Source of the DNA: Myxococcota bacterium
GTDB taxonomy: Bacteria > Myxococcota_A > UBA9160 > UBA6930
Reading direction: 5' to 3'
DNA length: 64,000 nucleotides
Assembly: GCA_028277885.1 (NCBI GenBank)
Contig: JANQFK010000079.1
Coordinates: 1 to 64,000, forward strand
Part shown: positions 7,671 to 16,897 of the stretch, piece by piece
How the letters are laid out: each line of letters starts with the position of its first letter
Numbering within the stretch: position 1 is the first letter of the stretch
Program-made: the position numbers and the translations under genes
Notes under the pieces: model-generated
Told to the model about the DNA's origin: nothing
Databases searched by the model: none
Seen by the model: only the letters and a program-made list of their open reading frames with translations

Positions 7671-9923
7671 CTAGCGCGGCAGCACGTAGATGGGCGAGGA
7701 CCAGGCGCGCTCCTCGCCCGGCGCGAGGCAGTCGTCGTCGCGCGGGGTCTGGTAGCCGCCGTGGCAGGGCCGCGCCTCGACGCAGCGCCCGGTCTCGTCG
7801 TACTCGCAGCGCGCGAGGCCGCCGTTCACCATGGGGGTCGGCGGCTGGATGGCGCGCACGTAGTAGGTGTAGGGCCGCGAGCTGCCCGCGAACTCCGCGT
7901 CCTCGAACTCGACCACGCAGCCCGCGGGATCCGGCGCGCAGGCGAAGCTGCGCCAGGGATCCTCGACCAGGCTCGCCATGGGCTCGCCGGGCTCGACGCG
8001 GGGACGGATGCGCACCACCTCGATGCGGTCGATGGGCTGGCGCGCGTCCGACGGGTTGTAGCACTCGCCGCGGCACAGGGACGCGAGGCGCTCCGGCGAG
8101 AGCCCCGCCGTGGAGACGTCGGGGCAGCCCGGACCCTGCTGCAGGCTGCCGACGGCGCGCACCCGGAAGCGCGGCGCGGCGTCGAGCTTCACCCGGGCGC
8201 CCATGGGCGCCGCACCGCCGGGCGCGTTCACGAGATCGAACCAGAGCAGGATACGCTCGCCGCTGGTGCCGTAGGTCTCGCGCCGGCGCAGGGCGTCCCA
8301 GATGGCCTCGCGGGAGCGGTCCTCGGAGTGCACCACGGCGAGGCCGCCGGTCAGGAAGAACGAGGCCTGGCGCTCGAAGTCCACCGACAGGTAGGCGGGG
8401 AGGTCCGACGTGCCGGGGTCGAAGGCGACGGACTCCACCGGCGGCTCCGCGTCGAGGTCCACCTCGAACATGCGCTCGTACCAGGCCTCGTCCCGGGGCC
8501 CGCGCGCCTCGGTGTGGAAGAGCCGCCCGAACTCCTTGTAGCCCGTGCCCGGGCGCGCCGTGTGGCTGTCGCTCGACGCGATGAAGCCCAGGTGGAAGCG
8601 CGAGGGATCCCCGGGCGCCTCGAAGTCCGAGAGCCCGAGAATGTACTGCACCGAGCTCGCGGCGCGGTACTTCATCGAGGGCAGGAAGCAGCTGCGGCAG
8701 GTCCCGCAGTCCTTCCAGTCCTCGAGGCTCGTGCCCGGCACCGCGTGGCGCCCGGCCACGCCGGCGGCCAGGAAGTTCGCCCGCGCCTCGGCGACCCGTC
8801 GCTCGCAGGTCTCGGAGGTCGGGTCCTCGCAGCGCCCGCGGATGATCTCGCCCGCCCGCCAGCAGCAGGGCTCGAACTCCTCGGTGGGAGCCGGGCACAC
8901 CGGGGCGCCGCTCGCGTCGAAGTCGACGCTGCGCAGGTCGCGGTACTCCTCGGAGTTGCCGTGGCCCGAGAACACCTCGATCAGGGTCTGGCGCTCCGGG
9001 TCGTGCTGGGCCGCGGTGAGCTGCTTGTCCCAGCTCGAGCCGGGCGGCGTGTAGATCCCCCAGGTGGTGCCGTGGGGGATCACCAGGGACTCGAAGCCCC
9101 ACTGGTCGAGCTTCTCGAACAGCAGGCCCGGCGTGGCGGCCCCCTCCATGCAGTCCTCGGGAAGCTCGCGCACGTCCACGCCGGCGGGGCAGCGATCGGC
9201 TTCGCGCAGCTGCGCCTGGTAGTGGAACAAGTCGAAGTAGCGCTGGCGGTTGGGGAAGTCGAGGAGCGGCAGGCCCAGGCGCGTGCGCAGGGGCGGCGCC
9301 TGGGCCATGGCGGCGTTCGTGAAGCTGTCCGAGTCGATTGCGCGCGTGGGCACCGAGCCCTCGGCGAGGTCCCGGAAGATCACGTTCTTGTGGCCCCAGT
9401 GGTTCTCGGGCGTGGTTCCCACCTGGGTCCACTCCCAGCCCAGGAACGCCACTACGTCCGGGTTGGCGGGGTCGCCCGCGGCGGCGTTGCACTCCCGGAT
9501 GGACTCGCGGGTCTCGCGCCAGCGCCGAGGGGTCAGGGCCTCGGCGTGGTCGTTGATGCTCCAGAAGTCGACGCCCGAGCAGTAGCGGGCGAAGTCGCAG
9601 GCGTCCGCGACGGGCCGGGCGCCCTCCCCGCTCAGGATCGGCAGGCTCATCATGAAGGCGTCGGCGGAGTAGGTCGAGTGGACGTGGAGATCGCCGAACA
9701 GGATCTGCTTCCCGGGTGCGGGCAGGCGCGCCGCGGCCGCGGCCTCGGCCGCCGCGTCGGCGCGCGCCGCGTCTCGCGCCGAGACCGTCGCCTCGGGCAG
9801 GCGCGCGCCCTCGATCACGCCCGGGTCGTCGTCGCGGCCGCAGCCCACCGCCGCGGCGAGGGACGCCGCCAGGACCACGAGCAGCGCCCCCGCCGAGTGC
9901 CTTCCGCCTCCCCTTCCACCCAT
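7671..9923 (-). CDS. DUF3604-type (PHP-like) predicted lipoprotein
   Basis: KQILFGDLHVHSTYSADAFMMSLPI, FWSINDHAE; lipobox-like AAAVGC near the chosen N-terminus MGGRGGGRH. Confidence 0.82.
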   Translation of the reverse strand: MGGRGGGRHSAGALLVVLAASLAAAVGCGRDDDPGVIEGARLPEATVSARDAARADAAAEAAAAARLPAPGKQILFGDLHVHSTYSADAFMMSLPILSGEGARPVADACDFARYCSGVDFWSINDHAEALTPRRWRETRESIRECNAAAGDPANPDVVAFLGWEWTQVGTTPENHWGHKNVIFRDLAEGSVPTRAIDSDSFTNAAMAQAPPLRTRLGLPLLDFPNRQRYFDLFHYQAQLREADRCPAGVDVRELPEDCMEGAATPGLLFEKLDQWGFESLVIPHGTTWGIYTPPGSSWDKQLTAAQHDPERQTLIEVFSGHGNSEEYRDLRSVDFDASGAPVCPAPTEEFEPCCWRAGEIIRGRCEDPTSETCERRVAEARANFLAAGVAGRHAVPGTSLEDWKDCGTCRSCFLPSMKYRAASSVQYILGLSDFEAPGDPSRFHLGFIASSDSHTARPGTGYKEFGRLFHTEARGPRDEAWYERMFEVDLDAEPPVESVAFDPGTSDLPAYLSVDFERQASFFLTGGLAVVHSEDRSREAIWDALRRRETYGTSGERILLWFDLVNAPGGAAPMGARVKLDAAPRFRVRAVGSLQQGPGCPDVSTAGLSPERLASLCRGECYNPSDARQPIDRIEVVRIRPRVEPGEPMASLVEDPWRSFACAPDPAGCVVEFEDAEFAGSSRPYTYYVRAIQPPTPMVNGGLARCEYDETGRCVEARPCHGGYQTPRDDDCLAPGEERAWSSPIYVLPR

Positions 9924-10014
9924 GGACGGTCCCTCCCCCGTGCTGGCCACGGACCGCGGTTCTACCGCGACGGCGGTGCGCGGGTCAACCGTCGGCGACG
10001 CCGCGCGCCGCGGC

Positions 10015-11013
10015 TCAGCGCGGGACGGCGGCGTCGAGGGCGCGCACCCGCAGCTGCTCGTCGGGCGCGAAGTGGCGCCCCCGGAGCTCCTCGAGGGCCG
10101 CCTCCCGCCCGGCGGCGTCGAGACTGGCGTCGGCGAGCAGGGCGTCCCGCTCGGCCCGGTAGCGATCCAGTCGCTCGCTCCACGCGGCGCGCTCGCGGTC
10201 CTGGGCCGCGAGTCGCTCGGCCGCCTCGCTCCCCACCACCTGCTCACGCAGGGCCTGGATCTCGCCGGGCGAGGCTCCCGCGGCGCGAAGCTGGCGCTCC
10301 CGCTCCATCAGGCGCAGCACCTCGGACGCCTCGGCCCGGGCGCGCCGGACGCGCTCGGGGAGCTGCGCCTCGAGCTCGGCGAGGCGCGCGGCGCGCTCGG
10401 CCTCGTCGAGCTCGGGATCGTCGGAGACGCGGCGCATCTCGAGGCGGATCCGGGCCATCTGCTCCTGCTCGCCGAAGAGCGCCTCGGCGTCCTCGCCGAA
10501 GTGCTCGCGACGCAGCTCGCGGAGCCACTGGAGCCGGCGGTCGAGGTCGACCCCGAGGCGGGGATCGTCGAGGTCGCCGAGGGCCCCGCGGTAGGCGAGG
10601 TAGCGCTCCAGGGTGGCGCGAGCGTCGCCGCGGGCCGACGCCGGCAGCGCGTCGATCTGCGCCTGGATGCGCCGGAGCGCCGTCGCCAGGGGCTCGTCGG
10701 TGGTGCCGGCGAGGAAGTGGTCGAAGAGCGCGACGGCGCCGGCGCCGGGCACGAAGCGCCCCTCGGCGTCCACCTCGAGCCGGCCGGCGGGCGTGGTGCC
10801 TCGCAGCGCCCGCGGCAGGGGCGGCAGCCCGGTCGTGGTCGGGCTGGCGCCGCCTGGCGCCGGCTCCGAGGCGAGCCCCGGCGAGGCCACGCCCGCGTCG
10901 CGCTCCGCTGCCGAGCCCTGCGGCGCCGCGTCGCCCGCGGCGCGCAGCCACCACGCCCCGGCGGCCGCGGCGAGAAGCGCGAGCGCCGCGAGCCCCAGCC
11001 GCCACCCCGTCAC
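10015..11013 (-). CDS. Lipase foldase / lipase secretion chaperone
   Basis: N-terminal TM anchor; LPPLPRALRGTTPAGRLEVDAEGRFVPGAGAVALFDHFLA and long charged helices typical of Lif/LimK. Confidence 0.88.
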   Translation of the reverse strand: MTGWRLGLAALALLAAAAGAWWLRAAGDAAPQGSAAERDAGVASPGLASEPAPGGASPTTTGLPPLPRALRGTTPAGRLEVDAEGRFVPGAGAVALFDHFLAGTTDEPLATALRRIQAQIDALPASARGDARATLERYLAYRGALGDLDDPRLGVDLDRRLQWLRELRREHFGEDAEALFGEQEQMARIRLEMRRVSDDPELDEAERAARLAELEAQLPERVRRARAEASEVLRLMERERQLRAAGASPGEIQALREQVVGSEAAERLAAQDRERAAWSERLDRYRAERDALLADASLDAAGREAALEELRGRHFAPDEQLRVRALDAAVPR

Positions 11014-11022
11014 GACACGGGC

Positions 11023-12021
11023 TCAGAGCCCCAGGTTGCGCAGGCGGGTCGCGTGCTGGACGTAGGGGGTCTTCGGGTCCACCTCGAACAGGTGCGTGAG
11101 GCCGAGGATCTGGTTCACCTCGTCGAGGTGGTTCATCCAGTAGTCGTCCTCCAGGACGTCGCCGAACTGGGCGCTGCACACGGTGACGAGCCCGTCGTTC
11201 TGCTGGAACAGGTACACCACGCTCGCCAGTCCCAGCAGCGTGTCCGTGGGGTCCAGGAAGTTGGTGAGCACGTTCTTGCCGGTCCAGGAGTAGTAGCGGA
11301 CGTCGCCCACCTGGGCGGCGCCGGGGTGGCAGCCGGCGGGGAGCCCGTTCGGGAACAGGGCGTTGAAGTCGTCGATGCCGCTGCCGACCAGGTTCGAGAG
11401 GGCGGCCCGGGCGTCCACCGGGTCCGACGTCCCGAACAGCAGCTCGAGCAGGACGCCGATGGAGCTGCCGAACAGGTCGAGCAGCGCCGCGGTGAAGGTG
11501 CCGTCGGCCAGGATCCCGTCGAAGAGCTCGTCGAACACCAGCGCGCCCTTGTGCGGCGACCCCACGGTGGTCACCGACGCCACCAGGTCCGGGCGCACGC
11601 CGGCCACGTAGCGGGCGTCGAGCCCGCCCTGGCTGTGGCCGATGAGGTGCACCTTGTCCTTGCCCGTGATGATGAGGATGGCCTCGACCTGCTCGAGGAG
11701 CTGCTCGCCGCGCACGGTGCTCGAGTGGATGGCGCTCACCTGGGTGACGTGGACGTCGTTGCCCGCGTCCTCGAGGGCCGAGACGATCCCGAACCAGTAC
11801 TCGAGGGGCCCGTAGGACTCCATGCCGAGGGCGCCGTGGGCGAGGACGATGGGGTACGGCGGGCCGGGGTCGCCGCCGCCGGGGCCTCCGCCCGGGTTGC
11901 CGCCACCGCCGCCGCAGCGACCCGCGGTGAGCAGCGGGATCGCCAGGCACGCGATGGCGAGCTGGAGCCCCCTCGATCGACCCGGATTCGAGCTCAGGAC
12001 CGGCAGGCGCAGGAAACCCAT
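11023..12021 (-). CDS. Triacylglycerol lipase (alpha/beta hydrolase, family I-like)
   Basis: PIVLAHGALG, VHLIGHSQGGLDARYVAG, directly upstream of its foldase. Confidence 0.9.
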   Translation of the reverse strand: MGFLRLPVLSSNPGRSRGLQLAIACLAIPLLTAGRCGGGGGNPGGGPGGGDPGPPYPIVLAHGALGMESYGPLEYWFGIVSALEDAGNDVHVTQVSAIHSSTVRGEQLLEQVEAILIITGKDKVHLIGHSQGGLDARYVAGVRPDLVASVTTVGSPHKGALVFDELFDGILADGTFTAALLDLFGSSIGVLLELLFGTSDPVDARAALSNLVGSGIDDFNALFPNGLPAGCHPGAAQVGDVRYYSWTGKNVLTNFLDPTDTLLGLASVVYLFQQNDGLVTVCSAQFGDVLEDDYWMNHLDEVNQILGLTHLFEVDPKTPYVQHATRLRNLGL

Positions 12022-12113
12022 GCTTCGTTCCCCCTCGGCATTGGTGCGGCGGTTCTAGCACGGGCTGCGGCCGGGCGTCGACTGAACGGCGTTCCGCCCT
12101 CGGCGGCGCCGCG

Positions 12114-12893
12114 TCAGCGGATCGGGTTGCCGAGGTTGAAGACCGCGGCCTCGGGGTCCGGCGGCGCGTGGGGGTCCCGCTCGCACTCCGGCGGGAAGGC
12201 GCGGCGCTTGCGCGCGTAGTAGTCGTCGCGGTGGTCGCCCTGGGAGGCGGGGTTCCAGGTCACGTAGTAGGCACGGCGCGGGGCGGCGCTGCGGTTGGGC
12301 CCCGACCGGTGGGGCACGTAGGAGTCGAACAGCACCAGGTCGCCGGGCGACGTCTCGAGGGCGTGCCAGTGCAGCGACGCCACGACGTCGTCGCGCAGGG
12401 TCCCGTCCCCGGCCTGGGGCAGGGTCACGGCGTCGCGGAAGTCGTCCACGATGTCGAGGCCGCCGTTCTCGGGCGTCGTCGGGTCGACGGAGACCATCAG
12501 CGTCACGTGGAGCGTCTGTCCGAAGCTCACGAAGGCGGGCGCGTCCTGGTGGGGAGCGAAGCCCTCGCCGCCGGGCAGCTTGAAGTTGATCTTCTCCTTG
12601 AAGAGCACCGGCGGCTCGCCGAGGAGCTGCTCGAGGCAGCCCAGCAGGTCCGGGCGCGAGAGCCAGTCGCGCAGGCCGTCGTGGAAGGGGAGGAAGTTCT
12701 CGACCCGGCACAGCAGCCGCTCCTCGCCGGGCTCGAAGTACTTCATCCACCTGCCCGGGGTCTCGGGCCAGGCCTCGAGCTCGTCGGTCCAGCGCGCCAG
12801 GGCGGTGCGCTCGGCGGCTTCGAGTGCGTCGCGCAGCACCACCCAGTGGTGGGCGTCCCAGTGCGCGCGCTGCTCCGGCGTGAGCTCGATCAG
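12114..12893 (-). CDS. PhyH/PhnY-like 2-oxoglutarate/Fe(II) dioxygenase; start proposed as CTG at 12893 (track start is GTG 12842)
   Basis: HQDAPAFVSFG (HxD), VPHRSGPNRSAAPRRAYYVTWN; upstream extension LIELTPEQRAHWDAHHW in frame with AGGAGGG 8 nt before the CTG. Confidence 0.85.
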   Translation of the reverse strand: MIELTPEQRAHWDAHHWVVLRDALEAAERTALARWTDELEAWPETPGRWMKYFEPGEERLLCRVENFLPFHDGLRDWLSRPDLLGCLEQLLGEPPVLFKEKINFKLPGGEGFAPHQDAPAFVSFGQTLHVTLMVSVDPTTPENGGLDIVDDFRDAVTLPQAGDGTLRDDVVASLHWHALETSPGDLVLFDSYVPHRSGPNRSAAPRRAYYVTWNPASQGDHRDDYYARKRRAFPPECERDPHAPPDPEAAVFNLGNPIR

Positions 12894-12931
12894 CGGGGAG
12901 GCCCTCCTCGACGCGGTATCCTAGGAGAACG

Positions 12932-13537
12932 ATGCGGCCCGCGACAGGCGAGGATCCCGAGGCCCGGCTGCAGCGCCTGCTGGACCTGCTCGAGGCGTCG
13001 GCCCGGGCGGACTACATCGCCGAGCCCGTCTCCCAGCTCGAGCACGCGCTCCAGGCCGCGCAGCTCGCCGAGGCCGCGGGAGCGCCCGCGGCGGAGGTGC
13101 TCGCCGCGCTGCTCCACGACGTCGGCCACCTGTGCGACCCCGGCGCCGAGCGCATGGAGGGCGTCGGCGTGATGCACCACGAGGAGGTGGGCGCGCGCTA
13201 CCTCGAGAGCCTGGGGTTCGGCCCCGAGGTGACGGAGCTGGTGCGGGGGCACGTGGCCGCCAAGCGCTACCTGGTCGCCGCCCGCACGGACTACGCCGGG
13301 CGCCTCTCCGCCGCCAGCCGCCGGACCCTCGTCCACCAGGGTGGCGCCATGGACGACGCCGAGCGCCGGGCCTTCGACGCCGACCCGCGGCGCGACGCCA
13401 AGCTGCGCCTGCGCGCCTGGGACGAGGAGGCCAAGGTGCCGGGACGCGCGACGCCGGGTCTGGCCCACTTCCGGGAGCGGCTGGCCGCGCACCTGGGCGC
13501 CGCCGGCGAAACGGGGCTCAGCCCGCCCGGATCGTGA
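12932..13537 (+). CDS. PhnZ-like HD-domain diiron oxygenase / phosphohydrolase
   Basis: DYIAEPVSQLEHALQAAQLAEAAGAPAAEVLAALLHDVGHL, HHEEVGARYLESLGF, VRGHVAAKRYL. Confidence 0.85.
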   Translation: MRPATGEDPEARLQRLLDLLEASARADYIAEPVSQLEHALQAAQLAEAAGAPAAEVLAALLHDVGHLCDPGAERMEGVGVMHHEEVGARYLESLGFGPEVTELVRGHVAAKRYLVAARTDYAGRLSAASRRTLVHQGGAMDDAERRAFDADPRRDAKLRLRAWDEEAKVPGRATPGLAHFRERLAAHLGAAGETGLSPPGS

Positions 13538-14573
13538 CCGCGATGGCGTCGTGGTCCGAGAGCGCGGCGCCCGTCGCGGGGTCGACGGCGGGGAGCACCT
13601 CCGGTGCCTCGGCCACGAGCCCGCGCGCCAGGAACCAGTCGAGGTGGAGCCCGCCCCGCCCCGTCCCGTCCGGGCCCGCGACGCGCTGGGTGGGCTCGCC
13701 GACCTCGTTGCAGCGCTCCCACTCGTAGCCGGCCGCGGCGGCCACCTCGAAGAGCGGCTCGTGGGGCAGCGGCGTGCGCAGCCGCTCCGGATCCCGCGCC
13801 AGGGCCTCCCGCAGGCGTTCGGGATCCGCGAGCTCGGCCCGCCCGAGGGAGTGGGTGTTGAGGTCGCCGCCGATCAGCGCGGGGGCGCCGGGACGGCGCG
13901 CCTCGATCGCGTCGAGCAGGACGCGCAGCTCCGCGGCGCGCTCGTCGGGGTCGCCGTGGCTGTCGAGGTGCACCGCGGCGAGCGCCACCTCGACGTCGCC
14001 CAGCTCGAGGGAGGCCAGCACGGCGATGCGTCCACCGACGCGCCGCTGCCCGCGCTCGGGACCGAACCAGTCGCCGCGGGTCTCGAGCCGCACCAGCTCC
14101 GGGCGGACCAGGGGGTAGGCCGAGAGGATGGCGCCACCGTGGTAGCCGACGCGGTTCCCGGCGCCGGCGTGGGCGGCGGCCTCGGCGGCGTCGCCCAGGC
14201 CGAGCTCGAGGAACTCGACCCCGAACGCGTAGCCCGTCGCCAGGGCGTCGGCGAGCGCCCGAGCCGCGTGGCGCTGGCCCGAGCGCGCCATGCCGACGTC
14301 GAGCTCCGAGAGCAGCGCCACGTCGGCGCCGGCGAGCAGCGCCGCACCCGCGGCGGGCTCCCGACCCCGCTCGGCGTTCCAGGCCACGACCCGCAGCCCG
14401 CTCCCGGGAGCGGGCACGGGCCGCGGAGCGGCGGGCGGGCGCACCTCGACGGCGCGGGCGAAGGGCATCCCGGCGAGGAGCTGCCGGTGGCAGGAGGGGT
14501 CCTGCGGGCCCGCGAGGATGCGAGCGCGCTCCGCCTCGGCGACGACCTCGAGCTCTCGGAGGGCGGGCGCCAC
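13518..14573 (-). CDS. Endonuclease/exonuclease/phosphatase family protein
   Basis: LRVVAWNAERG, LSELDVGMARSG, VHLDSHGDP, LIGGDLNTHS, LSDHDAIAV. Confidence 0.88.
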   Translation of the reverse strand: MAPALRELEVVAEAERARILAGPQDPSCHRQLLAGMPFARAVEVRPPAAPRPVPAPGSGLRVVAWNAERGREPAAGAALLAGADVALLSELDVGMARSGQRHAARALADALATGYAFGVEFLELGLGDAAEAAAHAGAGNRVGYHGGAILSAYPLVRPELVRLETRGDWFGPERGQRRVGGRIAVLASLELGDVEVALAAVHLDSHGDPDERAAELRVLLDAIEARRPGAPALIGGDLNTHSLGRAELADPERLREALARDPERLRTPLPHEPLFEVAAAAGYEWERCNEVGEPTQRVAGPDGTGRGGLHLDWFLARGLVAEAPEVLPAVDPATGAALSDHDAIAVTIRAG

Positions 14574-14655
14574 GCCGGCAGGCTACCCCGGGCGCGTTTC
14601 CCGGGCCTGCATCCCGGGCCTACACGGGGCGGCCCGGTCGGCCGATGGGCCCCCC

Positions 14656-15258
14656 ATGGGACGCTTCGTCGTGCTCCTGCTCGGGATCGCGGTCGGCCTG
14701 GTGCTGCTCGACGTGGTCTCGGTGCGCAGCCTCGTGCCGGGGGGCGGTCTCGGCACCCGCGTCGAGGCCTCCACCGTGGTGCGGGACATGAAGGACTTCG
14801 AGACGACGTTCTCGCGGGTCGAGGACGTCGCCGACGCCTACATGATCTTCGGCGGCGACGCCAAGCAGCGCGTGAACGGCTTCACCCACGCGAGCGTGGC
14901 GGCCCTGCCGATCCAGGAGGCGCGCTGGATCGCCCAGCGCCACCCCGACTTCCACCGCTGCGCCTCCCCGGGCTCCAAGCTCGCCAAGGACCGCATCGCG
15001 CCCATGAGCTTCGTGGCCGCCGACGGCACGGCCCGCGACGCCCTCGCCGAGGCCGTCGAGCTCCACGAGGACCGGCTCCGCGACGACGGCGACCGCACCT
15101 GCTTCCGCGTCCGCGGCGCGCGCCTCGAGATCGAGTCGATCCGGGTCAAGCACGACGACCAGGACGTGACCCGGCGCTTCGCCAAGCCGCTCTCCAAGAC
15201 CGACTTCTACCTGGCGGAGCAGGTCGAGCTGGCGGACTGCGCAGCGCTGCTGCGCTGA
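14656..15258 (+). CDS. Hypothetical secreted/membrane-anchored protein
   Basis: MGRFVVLLLGIAVGLVLLDVV N-terminal hydrophobic segment; complete ORF in the coding frame. Confidence 0.65.
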   Translation: MGRFVVLLLGIAVGLVLLDVVSVRSLVPGGGLGTRVEASTVVRDMKDFETTFSRVEDVADAYMIFGGDAKQRVNGFTHASVAALPIQEARWIAQRHPDFHRCASPGSKLAKDRIAPMSFVAADGTARDALAEAVELHEDRLRDDGDRTCFRVRGARLEIESIRVKHDDQDVTRRFAKPLSKTDFYLAEQVELADCAALLR

Positions 15259-15265
15259 GCCGGGA

Positions 15266-15478
15266 TCAGCCGCGCTGGGCCGACTTCCACACCGCCTCGG
15301 CGAGTGCGTAGCTCGCGAGGGAGACGGTGAAGGCCATGCGGACGGGCCGGCGCGCCAGCTCGAGGGGCCGGGCGGCGAGCTCGCGCAGGCGAGCGGCGGG
15401 GGCCGACCAGAAGCGGGCGGGCTGGCGGTTGCGGCTCGAGCTGCGGCGGGAACGGTTCGCGGGGCGACGGGTGGCCAT
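15266..15478 (-). CDS. Small very basic protein (about 70 aa)
   Basis: MATRRPANRSRRSSSRNRQPARFWSAPAARLRELAARPLELARRPVRMAFTVSLASYALAEAVWKSAQRG. Confidence 0.45.
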   Translation of the reverse strand: MATRRPANRSRRSSSRNRQPARFWSAPAARLRELAARPLELARRPVRMAFTVSLASYALAEAVWKSAQRG

Positions 15479-15588
15479 GGCTGGATCTCTCCTCGCTGGC
15501 GGGCGCAGGGCGCTCATCGGGTGGGCGACGCGCGGGCTTGATCGCGAATTCCGGGCGGCTCCGCACCCCCCGGCCCGCGGACCCGCGG

Positions 15589-16659
15589 TCAGGCGGCCTC
15601 GCCGTGACCCTCCGCCGCCGCGGGGGAGGGCCCCAGCAGGACGGCGACCCAGTGGGTGTCGCGGTTGGCCTCGAGGGCGACCTTGGCCGTCATGGTCAGG
15701 GGCACCGAGAGCAGCATCCCGACCGGGCCCAGCACCCAGCCCCAGAACACCAGGGAGACGAACACCACCAGGGTCGAGAGGCCCGTGCCCCGGCCCATCA
15801 GCCGCGGCTCGATCCCGCTCCCGATGGCGACGTTGATCGCCACGTAGCCGGCGGCGGTGAGGCCGGCCGCGCCCCAGCCGAGCTGCACCGTGGCCAGCAG
15901 GATGGCGGGCACCGACGCGATCACCGAGCCGATGTTGGGCACGTAGTTGAGCAGGAACGCGAGCAGCGCCCAGAGCAGCGGGAAGTCCACGCCGACGATC
16001 AGGAGCCAGACGCCCACCAGCACCCCCGTCGCCAGGCTCGTACCGGTCTTGATGGCCAGGTAGCGCTGCACGCTGCTGCGCACCTGGTCGAAGCGCGCGA
16101 GGGAGGCGTCGGGGTCGTCCACGATGGCGGCCAGCTTGCTCTTGAAGGCCGCCGCCTCGAGCAGCATGAAGGTGGTGGTGAGCAGGATGAGCAGCGTGTT
16201 GGTGAGCACGCCGCCGAGGCCGGCCACCAGGGTGCCCACCATCCCCATGGCGGCGCCGGCATCCAGGCGGTTGCGGACCTCGTCCAGCGAGAGCGGAAGC
16301 CCCAGGGACTCGAGGTTGGCGAGGGCGGCCTCGCCCATCTCCGAGAGCCGCGCCTGGTAGCCCGGGAGCGCCTCGGTGAAGCCCGTCACCGAGGTGCCCA
16401 CCAGCGCGCCCAGGGCGAGGAAGATCACGATCACCGCGACGATCACGACGGGCAGCGCGATGGCGGTGGGGACGCCGCGGCTCTGGAGTGCGAACAGCGG
16501 CGGCGCGAAGATGATGGAGACGAAGAGCGCCAGCAGGAACGGGTTGGCGATCGCCACCGCCGACTTCAGCCCGGCCACCACCACCACGAAGGCGGCCACG
16601 GCGAGCAGCGCGTTCACGGGCTGCGGGCGTCCGGCGGTCGGGCTCGGCGGCGGGCTCAT
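15589..16659 (-). CDS. AI-2E family transporter
   Basis: Multiple TM helices; LPLLWALLAFLLNYVPNIGSVIASVPAILLA typical motif. Confidence 0.92.
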   Translation of the reverse strand: MSPPPSPTAGRPQPVNALLAVAAFVVVVAGLKSAVAIANPFLLALFVSIIFAPPLFALQSRGVPTAIALPVVIVAVIVIFLALGALVGTSVTGFTEALPGYQARLSEMGEAALANLESLGLPLSLDEVRNRLDAGAAMGMVGTLVAGLGGVLTNTLLILLTTTFMLLEAAAFKSKLAAIVDDPDASLARFDQVRSSVQRYLAIKTGTSLATGVLVGVWLLIVGVDFPLLWALLAFLLNYVPNIGSVIASVPAILLATVQLGWGAAGLTAAGYVAINVAIGSGIEPRLMGRGTGLSTLVVFVSLVFWGWVLGPVGMLLSVPLTMTAKVALEANRDTHWVAVLLGPSPAAAEGHGEAA

Positions 16660-16897
16660 GGACGGGTGATGCCCCCACTCCCCTGCGGCGGGTGCGGCCC
16701 CGCAGCGGGCGAGAATCTAGCGACCGCTGGATCGGCATTCGCGAGGTCCGCCGTGAGTGACGGGGGCAATCCCACCCGCCTCGGGTCCGCCCGGCCCGGC
16801 CCTCCCCTCCGCCCTGCGGGCGGCCCTGCTCCACTCCCCCAAAAGGGTTGAGTGACCCCGCGCGCGATCCGATGAGGTCCGGCGGGGGAGGGGCGCC

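Noticed and set aside
16740-16897. Possible small RNA or riboswitch in the AI-2E/receiver-PilZ intergenic region
   Set aside because: GC-rich with some pairing potential but no recognisable conserved RNA motif
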